Assembly: GCA_018054805.1 (NCBI GenBank) | Contig: JAGPIU010000011.1 | Coordinates: 1 to 5,501 of the forward strand | Reading direction: 5' to 3' | Origin: Paludibacter sp. | Lineage (GTDB): Bacteria > Bacteroidota > Bacteroidia > Bacteroidales > Paludibacteraceae | DNA length: 5,501 bases | Part shown: in pieces, positions 1 through 5,131 of the stretch | Position numbering within the stretch: position 1 is the first letter of the stretch | How the letters are laid out: each line of letters starts with the position of its first letter | Notes under the pieces: model-generated | The model's input: the letters and a program-made list of their open reading frames with translations, nothing else | Told to the model about the DNA's origin: nothing | Databases searched by the model: none | Made by a program: the position numbers and the translations under genes

Positions 1-633
1 GAACTGGCCACCAAAGTAATGCTTGGCTTGCCGGTTGAGAAGCCCGAGAAATCGGCTTTCGACCTGGATTACGTAGGCATTAAAGCTTCGCAATTCTCAT
101 TCCACCGCTTGCAACAGGCCGACCCTGTGTTAGGGGTGGATATGGCTTCGACCGGAGAAGTGGGCTGTATTGGTGACGATTTCCACGAAGCAATCCTGAA
201 ATCGCTGCTCTCGGTTGGTTTCCGCATTCCGAAGAAACGGATTCTGATTTCGTCGGGCGAGCCCAAATCGAAAGTAGAACTGCTCGATGCAATGTATCTG
301 CTTCAGAAAAAAGGTTACGAACTTTTTGCAACACGTGGTTCGCAACGCTTCTTAGCCGAAAACGGCATCGAAGCCACAGCCGTAAACTGGCCCGATGAAG
401 AAGGCGATTTGAATGTAAAAACCATGCTCTCGAACAAAGGTTTCGATTTGGTAATCAATATACCGAAAGATACCACCGAACGTGAATTGCGTAACGACTA
501 CGCTATTCGTCGTGGTGCTATCGACTTTAATATCCCGCTTTTGACCAATGCACGACTGGCTTCGGCCTTTATTACTGCATTCTGCAATATGACTGTGGAG
601 GATATTAAGATTAAGAGTTGGGACGAATACTAA
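1..633 (+). CDS. carB: Carbamoyl-phosphate synthase large subunit, C-terminal part (upstream paralog, cut by window edge)
   Basis: This is the last 210 residues of a CarB protein; the frame is open from base 1 and ends at TAA 631-633, so the start lies outside the window. It matches residues 861-1070 of the complete CarB downstream without a single gap, at about 65% identity (136/210 by eye). It covers the end of the second ATP-grasp half, including STGEVGCIGDDF, and the whole MGS-like effector domain (roughly the last 135 residues), ending in DIKIKSWDEY, which is identical in both copies. CarB uses ATP, bicarbonate and ammonia delivered by the CarA glutaminase to make carbamoyl phosphate for pyrimidines and arginine. 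In the effector domain the phosphate-binding-type loop reads TRGS here and TSGT in the downstream copy, so allosteric control may differ. Neither catalytic ATP site is visible in this fragment, so activity cannot be judged. An ATG at 19 is internal and not a start. No U-tract terminator follows the stop. Confidence 0.95.
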   Translation, partial: ELATKVMLGLPVEKPEKSAFDLDYVGIKASQFSFHRLQQADPVLGVDMASTGEVGCIGDDFHEAILKSLLSVGFRIPKKRILISSGEPKSKVELLDAMYLLQKKGYELFATRGSQRFLAENGIEATAVNWPDEEGDLNVKTMLSNKGFDLVINIPKDTTERELRNDYAIRRGAIDFNIPLLTNARLASAFITAFCNMTVEDIKIKSWDEY

Positions 634-644
634 CCCCAGCCTAA

Positions 645-663
645 CCCTCCCCAATGGGGAGGG
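645..663. repeat. Palindrome CCCTCCCC / GGGGAGGG after first carB
   Basis: A perfect 8-bp inverted repeat with a 3-base AAT loop starts 11 bases after the stop of the first carB. It is GC-rich, in contrast with the A/T-rich spacer. No T run follows (AACCTGC comes next), so it is a poor intrinsic terminator; it may protect the mRNA 3' end or be a copy of a dispersed palindromic repeat. The second possibility is inference that needs other copies in the genome. Confidence 0.6.
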
Positions 664-675
664 AACCTGCAAATA

Positions 676-693
676 ATCTGCCTGATGGCAGAT
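676..693. repeat. Palindrome ATCTGCC / GGCAGAT
   Basis: A perfect 7-bp inverted repeat with a TGAT loop lies 12 bp after the preceding palindrome. It could form a small RNA or DNA hairpin and has no following T run. Its compact form resembles the palindrome at 4171-4184, which suggests a class of short dispersed palindromes in this genome's spacers. Confidence 0.55.
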
Positions 694-843
694 AAACCTG
701 TGGAAATGTGCTTCCGGTTGTTTGATTAAAAAACAAGCGACCGTAAGTTACTCTGCCAACCTGAACAACCTGAAGCTTTGAAACAAAGAGTAAAGAATGT
801 TGGATGCGTGATTTATTGAGAATTGATTACGAAGCAGAAAATC

Positions 844-880
844 TTCAAATTTCAAATCTTCAAATCCCAAATCAAAATTC
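844..880. repeat. Degenerate TTCAAAT short tandem run
   Basis: Successive units TTCAAAT, TTCAAAT, CTTCAAAT, CCCAAAT and a decayed CAAAATT lie 60-95 bases before the carB start. It is a low-complexity A/T-rich run with period 7-8. It is similar in style to the simple arrays downstream of carB, and no function is evident from the sequence. Confidence 0.55.
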
Positions 881-937
881 TGAACCTCTGAGTCTTCTGT
901 TTCTTGAACGACAACAATAAAACTAAAAATATTGAAA

Positions 938-3900
938 ATGGATCAATCAATCAAGAAAGTGATTTTGCTCGGCTCGGGCGCACTTAAGATCGGTCAGGCC
1001 GGCGAATTCGACTATTCGGGCTCGCAGGCGCTGAAAGCATTGAAAGAAGAAGGTATCGAAACGGTATTGATTAACCCCAATATCGCCACTATACAGACTT
1101 CGGAAGGCATTGCTGACAAAGTGTATTTCCTGCCCATTACGCCGCATTTTGTGGAAGAAGTAATTAAAAAAGAAAAACCTGATGGCATTTTGCTGGCTTT
1201 TGGCGGACAAACAGCCCTGAATTGTGGTACCGAAATGTATCTGGATGGCACTTTGCAGAAGTACGGTATTAAAGTACTTGGTACATCGGTTGAAGCTATT
1301 ATGATTACCGAAGACCGCGATTTGTTTGTAAAAAAACTAAACGAAATTGACGCCAAAACACCGGTTTCGCAGGCTGTGGAGTCGCTTACCGATGCCCTTA
1401 CAGCTGCCCGTCGTATTGGCTATCCGGTAATGGTGCGCTCGGCTTATGCTTTGGGTGGGCTTGGTTCGGGCATTTGTGCCAACGAGCAGGAGTTTATTAC
1501 ACTTTGCGAAAGTGCTTTGGCTTATTCCAAACAAATTCTGGTTGAAGAAAGTCTCAAAGGCTGGAAAGAAATTGAATTTGAGGTGATTCGCGATAAAAAC
1601 GACCATTGCTTCACGGTTGTTCCAATGGAAAACTTCGACCCGCTGGGTATTCATACCGGCGAAAGTATAGTGGTTGCACCCATTATTTCGCTTTCAAAAG
1701 ATCAGATTGCATTTCTGGAAGATGTAGCGCGTAAAGTGGTTCGTCATATCGGAATTGTGGGCGAATGTAATATACAGTATGCCTTTAATGCCGAAACAAA
1801 CGATTATCGTATTATCGAAATCAATGCACGTCTGAGCCGTTCGTCGGCACTGGCTTCGAAAGCTTCGGGTTATCCATTGGCTTTTGTGGCTACTAAACTG
1901 GCTTTGGGCTACTCGCTCGATCAGATTGGCGAAATGGGAACGCCAAATTCAGCTTATGTGGCTCCTTCGGTGGATTATATGATTGTGAAAATCCCACGTT
2001 GGGACCTTACCAAGTTCGTGGGTGTAAGCCGTGAAATTGGTTCGTCGATGAAGTCGGTGGGCGAAATTATGTCCATTGGTCAGTCGTTCGAAGAAATTAT
2101 TCAGAAAGGTTTGCGCATGATAGGACAGGGAATGCATGGTTTTGTGGGTAACAATGACCTTGTGTTCGACGATGTGGCTTCGGCGCTCTCAAAACCTACC
2201 GACCTGCGTATTTTTGCTATTGCCGATGCTTTTGCCAAAGGATTTACAGTGGAACAAATTGTGGATCTGACAAAAATCGACCGATGGTTTATCGAAAAAC
2301 TTGAAAATATCCATAAATATAGCCTGGTGCTTTCGTCGTACAACAGTATTGCCGACCTTGATGCCAGTGTGCTTGCCGAAGCCAAACGCCTCGGTTTTTC
2401 CGATTTCCAGATTGCCCGTTTCGTCGAAACTCCTGCAGGCTCTATGGAAAAAGAATTGCTTCAGGTGCGCGACAAACGTAAATCAGTTGGTATTACACCT
2501 ACAGTTCGTCGTATCAATACCGTAGCTTCCGATCACCCCGATAAAACCAATTATCTGTATTTTACTTACGGATCGGACAAGGCTTACAAACCTGCCAAAG
2601 ATGAGCGTGAAGCCATTGTGGTGCTTGGTTCGGGTGCTTATCGCATTGGTTCGTCGGTGGAATTCGACTGGTGTTCGGTCAATGCGGTTCAAACTGCCCG
2701 TGAACTGGGTTACGAGTCGGTTATGATCAACTACAATCCTGAAACCGTTTCGACCGACTATGATATGTGCGATCGTTTGTATTTCGATGAACTTTCGTTC
2801 GAACGTGTGTTGGATGTAATCGATATTGAGCAGCCCAAAGGTGTGATTGTGTCGATGGGCGGACAAATTCCAAATAATCTGGCCATGAAACTCGACCGTC
2901 AGAATGTGCCTATTCTTGGTACACCTGCCGCTTCGATCGACCGCGCCGAGAACCGTCATAAATTCTCAGCCATGCTCGATACACTTGGTATCGATCAACC
3001 ACGCTGGAAAGAACTCAGCAGTTTCGAGGAAATTGATGCCTTTATCGACGAAGTGGGATTCCCGGTACTTATACGTCCCTCGTATGTACTATCGGGCGCA
3101 GCCATGAATGTATGTTTCGACAAGGAACAAATGATAAAATTCCTGACGCTTGCTGCCAATGTATCGAAAGAATATCCTGTGGTAGTTTCTTCGTTCCTGC
3201 AAAATGCCAAGGAAGTGGAATTCGATGCCGTAGCGCAGAATGGCGAAGTGGTGGAATATGCCATTTCGGAACATGTGGAGTTTGCCGGAGTACACTCGGG
3301 CGATGCTACGCTTGTGTTCCCGGCTCAAAAAATTTATTTCGAAACAATGCGCCGCATTAAAAAGATTTCGAAACAAATTGCCCGCGAACTTAATATCTCA
3401 GGACCTTTTAATATCCAGTTCTTAGCCAAAAACAACGATATCAAAGTAATTGAATGTAACCTGCGTGCTTCGCGTTCGTTCCCTTTTGTGTCGAAGGTTC
3501 TGAAACGTAACTTTATTGAAACAGCTACCCGCATTATGCTCAATGCGCCATACAGTCGCCCCGATTCGTCGGTGTTCGATCTTGAGCATATCGGAGTAAA
3601 AGCTTCGCAATTCTCTTTTGCCCGTTTGCAAAATGCCGACCCGATTTTAGGTGTGGACATGTCGTCGACTGGTGAAGTAGGTTGCATTGGCGACGATTTC
3701 AGAGAGGCATTGCTTAAATCGATGCTGTCGGTAGGTTACAATATACCGGGAAAAAACATTTTGGTATCGTCGGGCGAAGCCAAATCGAAAGTGGATTTGC
3801 TCGAAGCCTGTCACATGCTTCACGACAATGGTTATAATATCTACAGCACTTCAGGTACAGCTGCATTCCTAAATGATAACGGTATTAAAGCAATACCTGT

Positions 3901-4150
3901 GGCCTGGCCCGATGAGGAAGGAGAACTTCAGATAATGGAAATGCTCAACAAAAAGCAAATCGATCTGGTGATCAATATTCCGAAAAATCAAACCCGTCGT
4001 GAGCTGACCAACGGTTATAAAATCCGTCGTGCAGCCATCGATTATAATATTCCATTGTTGACCAATGCGCGACTTGCGTCTGCATTTATATATGCTTTCA
4101 GCACCCTAAGTCTCGACGATATTAAGATTAAAAGCTGGGACGAATATTGA
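938..4150 (+). CDS. carB: Carbamoyl-phosphate synthase large subunit, complete, eukaryote (CAD/CPS1)-like
   Basis: The protein has 1070 residues, the normal CarB length. ATG 938 is preferred to TTG 932 because it begins MDQSIKKVILLGSG, placing the conserved N-terminal strand correctly; the leader is A-rich with no Shine-Dalgarno motif. Domains: carboxyphosphate half about 1-400, oligomerisation region about 401-550, carbamoyl-phosphate half about 551-930, MGS-like effector domain about 931-1070. Residues matching ATP-site positions of E. coli CarB are present: R127, R167, E213/E215, H239, Q280, E294, N296, R298 in the first ATP-grasp; R673, R713, H786, Q827, E839, N841, R843 in the second. 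Both catalytic halves therefore look intact. It would work in the cytoplasm with a CarA glutaminase, not seen here, to feed pyrimidine and arginine synthesis. Segments such as GSGAYRIGSSVEFDWC, YDMCDRLYFDE and SGAAMNV resemble animal CAD more than E. coli CarB (from memory). One oddity is APSVDY at 342-347, where E. coli and CAD have EPS(I/V)DY. It follows a paralog on the same strand, so an operon is likely. Confidence 0.97.
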   Translation: MDQSIKKVILLGSGALKIGQAGEFDYSGSQALKALKEEGIETVLINPNIATIQTSEGIADKVYFLPITPHFVEEVIKKEKPDGILLAFGGQTALNCGTEMYLDGTLQKYGIKVLGTSVEAIMITEDRDLFVKKLNEIDAKTPVSQAVESLTDALTAARRIGYPVMVRSAYALGGLGSGICANEQEFITLCESALAYSKQILVEESLKGWKEIEFEVIRDKNDHCFTVVPMENFDPLGIHTGESIVVAPIISLSKDQIAFLEDVARKVVRHIGIVGECNIQYAFNAETNDYRIIEINARLSRSSALASKASGYPLAFVATKLALGYSLDQIGEMGTPNSAYVAPSVDYMIVKIPRWDLTKFVGVSREIGSSMKSVGEIMSIGQSFEEIIQKGLRMIGQGMHGFVGNNDLVFDDVASALSKPTDLRIFAIADAFAKGFTVEQIVDLTKIDRWFIEKLENIHKYSLVLSSYNSIADLDASVLAEAKRLGFSDFQIARFVETPAGSMEKELLQVRDKRKSVGITPTVRRINTVASDHPDKTNYLYFTYGSDKAYKPAKDEREAIVVLGSGAYRIGSSVEFDWCSVNAVQTARELGYESVMINYNPETVSTDYDMCDRLYFDELSFERVLDVIDIEQPKGVIVSMGGQIPNNLAMKLDRQNVPILGTPAASIDRAENRHKFSAMLDTLGIDQPRWKELSSFEEIDAFIDEVGFPVLIRPSYVLSGAAMNVCFDKEQMIKFLTLAANVSKEYPVVVSSFLQNAKEVEFDAVAQNGEVVEYAISEHVEFAGVHSGDATLVFPAQKIYFETMRRIKKISKQIARELNISGPFNIQFLAKNNDIKVIECNLRASRSFPFVSKVLKRNFIETATRIMLNAPYSRPDSSVFDLEHIGVKASQFSFARLQNADPILGVDMSSTGEVGCIGDDFREALLKSMLSVGYNIPGKNILVSSGEAKSKVDLLEACHMLHDNGYNIYSTSGTAAFLNDNGIKAIPVAWPDEEGELQIMEMLNKKQIDLVINIPKNQTRRELTNGYKIRRAAIDYNIPLLTNARLASAFIYAFSTLSLDDIKIKSWDEY

Positions 4151-4206
4151 TTTCATTTACAATTTAATCATCCGCCACGGCGGACAAGTTTTTCAATTTA
4201 CAATTT
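4151..4206. repeat. Small palindrome framed by direct repeats
   Basis: TTTCATTTACAATTT (4151-4165) and TTTCAATTTACAATTT (4191-4206) are the same word apart from one extra A. Between them lies a 25-bp segment carrying TCCGCC (4171-4176) and GGCGGA (4179-4184). The arms can form a 5-bp stem with a CACG loop. The arrangement starts directly at the carB stop codon. It looks like a tiny inserted palindromic element with duplicated flanks, or like two units of a simple repeat with GC-rich filler; the sequence alone does not decide. Confidence 0.55.
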
Positions 4207-4207
4207 T

Positions 4208-4240
4208 TATCAGAGGCGCAAGACAATTGCGCCTCTGATA
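4208..4240 (+). terminator. Strong hairpin, probable carB terminator
   Basis: A perfect 14-bp stem (4208-4221 with 4227-4240) closes a GACAA loop; the core is CAGAGGCGC / GCGCCTCTG. It lies 57 bases after the carB stop. A run of five T (4204-4208) comes before the stem and there is no T run after it (ATATTGAACC), so it is not a canonical intrinsic terminator on the plus strand. It may still end or stabilise the carB mRNA. On the minus strand the sequence after the stem would be A-rich, which also does not fit. Confidence 0.55.
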
Positions 4241-4263
4241 ATATTGAACCCTAAGCAGTAAAT

Positions 4264-4307
4264 AAGACAAAAGACAAAAGACAAAAGACGTGACAAAGAC
4301 AAAAGAC
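4264..4307. repeat. AAGACAA short tandem array
   Basis: Three exact 7-bp AAGACAA units (4264-4284) are followed by an interrupted AAGACGTGAC and then a fourth AAGACAA plus AAGAC. It is a simple-sequence run in non-coding DNA. Slippage could change its length. No function is visible. Confidence 0.7.
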
Positions 4308-4355
4308 TGTGTTGAGCATGAAACGTTGCGAATCAACTTCTGAATGCTTAATACG

Positions 4356-4435
4356 AAACGCTAAACCCTGAAACCCTGAAACCCTGAAACTCTGAAACTT
4401 TGAAACCTTGAAACCTGAAACTTCAAAACGCTAAA
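4356..4435. repeat. AAACYYTG tandem array flanked by AAACGCTAAA
   Basis: Units of 8 bp run in phase: AAACCCTG three times (4363-4386), AAACTCTG, AAACTTTG, AAACCTTG, then decayed 7-bp units AAACCTG and AAACTTC. Variation is confined to the C/T positions, giving AAACYYTG. The array is bracketed by the identical 10-mer AAACGCTAAA at 4356-4365 and 4426-4435. It is non-coding and sits between the carB hairpin and the promoter region of the RRM gene. Confidence 0.75.
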
Positions 4436-4506
4436 AATAGTTTAAATAAGTTTTTAAATAATAATAATTTCGTTCGGAAAGTATTTCACAAATAATTTGT
4501 CGTTTC

Positions 4507-4538
4507 TTTGTCCTCCGAAAAAGGATATTGTATATTTT
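4507..4538 (+). promoter_or_regulatory. Bacteroidota-type promoter candidate for the RRM gene
   Basis: TTTG at 4507-4510 is followed after 20 bp by TATATTTT at 4531-4538, which matches 7 of 8 positions of the Bacteroidota -33 TTTG / -7 TAnnTTTG pattern with a fitting spacing. Transcription would start near 4545 and give a leader of about 100 nucleotides. A weaker alternative is TTTG 4577-4580 with TACACTTC at 4598-4605, which has shorter spacing and more mismatches. Confidence 0.5.
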
Positions 4539-4606
4539 CGTCAGTCTGTTCACAACTTATCCGCATTTATGCGCACTTTGTTCCCCGCCTACGTAATTAC
4601 ACTTCG

Positions 4607-4644
4607 CTTTCTCATTATTATTTATTTTTACACATTATTTTTTT
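4607..4644 (+). promoter_or_regulatory. G-free U-rich leader of the RRM gene
   Basis: The 38 bases before the ATG contain no G at all and are mostly T with scattered A and C, ending in a run of seven T directly before the start codon. There is no Shine-Dalgarno motif. Such a leader should be unstructured, which suits SD-independent initiation. It is also the kind of single-stranded RNA an RRM could bind, so autoregulation is possible; that part is inference. Confidence 0.4.
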
Positions 4645-4890
4645 ATGAACATCTACGTAGGTAACTTAAGTTACAAAGTAAAAGAAAACGACCTTAGAGC
4701 CGTTATGGAAGAGTATGGTCAGGTTGACTCATGCAAGATTATCACCGATCGCGACACACGCAAATCAAAAGGCTTCGCTTTCGTTGAAATGGCTGACGAT
4801 GCTGCTGCCCGTACTGCTATCACCGAACTTAACGGTGCTGAATACGACGGTCGCACAATGGTATTGAAAGAAGCTACTCCAAGAAGCTAA
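4645..4890 (+). CDS. Single-domain RRM RNA-binding protein
   Basis: This 81-residue protein is one complete RNA recognition motif and almost nothing else. RNP2 is IYVGNL (3-8) and RNP1 is KGFAFVEM (42-49); the RNA-contacting aromatics Y4, F44 and F46 are all present. Helix 1 is about residues 13-25, helix 2 about 51-64, and the last strand includes RTMVLKEA (70-77). It ends in TPRS and lacks the basic or glycine-rich tail found on many bacterial RRM proteins. The family binds single-stranded RNA in the cytoplasm. In Bacteroides related small RRM proteins (the Rbp group) are reported as global RNA regulators, but the target here cannot be told from sequence. The start is the first ATG in frame and places strand 1 properly. 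It is a stand-alone unit with its own promoter candidate and a strong terminator, and is probably well expressed. Family assignment is firm; the role is not. Confidence 0.95.
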   Translation: MNIYVGNLSYKVKENDLRAVMEEYGQVDSCKIITDRDTRKSKGFAFVEMADDAAARTAITELNGAEYDGRTMVLKEATPRS

Positions 4891-4912
4891 TTCAAAACCC
4901 AAGCAAAAAACA

Positions 4913-4949
4913 AAACAACCCTGTTGGTATTATACCGACAGGGTTGTTT
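4913..4949 (+). terminator. Intrinsic terminator of the RRM gene
   Basis: A 17-bp stem (4913-4929 with 4933-4949) contains a single T-G wobble and a 3-base loop; its core is AACAACCCTGT / ACAGGGTTGTT. It is preceded by an A-rich stretch and runs into TTTCGTTT, and lies 23 bases after the stop codon. The A-rich upstream side gives partial function in the other direction too. This is the clearest terminator in the window. Confidence 0.9.
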
Positions 4950-5131
4950 CGTTTACATACTTTTCCTCTTTTGAATCGACCAATTATTATTTCTGCTCTG
5001 CGCAATACTATAAAATACCCGACTGACTGTCTCAAAGCAGCGAAAATTATACAAATAGCATGACAAATCTGCTAATAACACATTATAATACTACTAAAAA
5101 CGTATTACTCTATCACTAATAAAATGGAGCG
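4950..5131. other. A/T-rich spacer without recognised gene
   Basis: The DNA between the RRM terminator and the 42-bp array shows no tRNA-like fold and no good promoter. TTTG at 4970-4973 with TATTTCTG at 4988-4995 resembles the Bacteroidota elements, but the 14-bp spacing is too short. The last bases (AAAATGGAGCG, 5121-5131) look like the decayed end of a further repeat unit. The minus-strand frame described for 5094-5501 ends here at 5094. Confidence 0.5.

Larger units (their letters stand above)
634..937. other. Intergenic spacer between the two carB genes
   Basis: This 304-bp spacer holds no credible gene. It has a perfect palindrome directly after the first carB, a second one shortly after, a stretch rich in ACCTGAA / TTTGAAAC-like words (about 757-790) that resembles the larger AAACYYTG array after the second carB, and a TTCAAAT-type run before the second start. 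A weak promoter candidate for the second carB is TTTG at 721-724, then 19 bp, then TAAGTTAC at 744-751; it matches the Bacteroidota -7 consensus TAnnTTTG only in part. No clear terminator separates the genes, so co-transcription is possible. Confidence 0.7.

Noticed and set aside
604..633. Recent gene conversion between the two carB 3' ends
   Set aside because: The last 30 bases differ at only a few synonymous positions, but adjacent conserved protein stretches such as LLTNARLASAF differ at many synonymous sites, so selection on the protein is the simpler explanation.
645..663. Intrinsic terminator after the first carB
   Set aside because: The stem is perfect but no T run follows, so termination is not supported.
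352..672. Minus-strand ORF opposite the first carB
   Set aside because: It is antisense to strongly conserved CarB coding sequence and has no recognisable domain; it is a shadow of the codon pattern.
932..937. TTG 932 as the carB start
   Set aside because: It adds only two residues; ATG 938 is a better start codon and fits the family N-terminus.
2483..2959. Minus-strand 158-codon ORF inside carB
   Set aside because: It lies opposite the conserved second ATP-grasp half of CarB, with no family features of its own.
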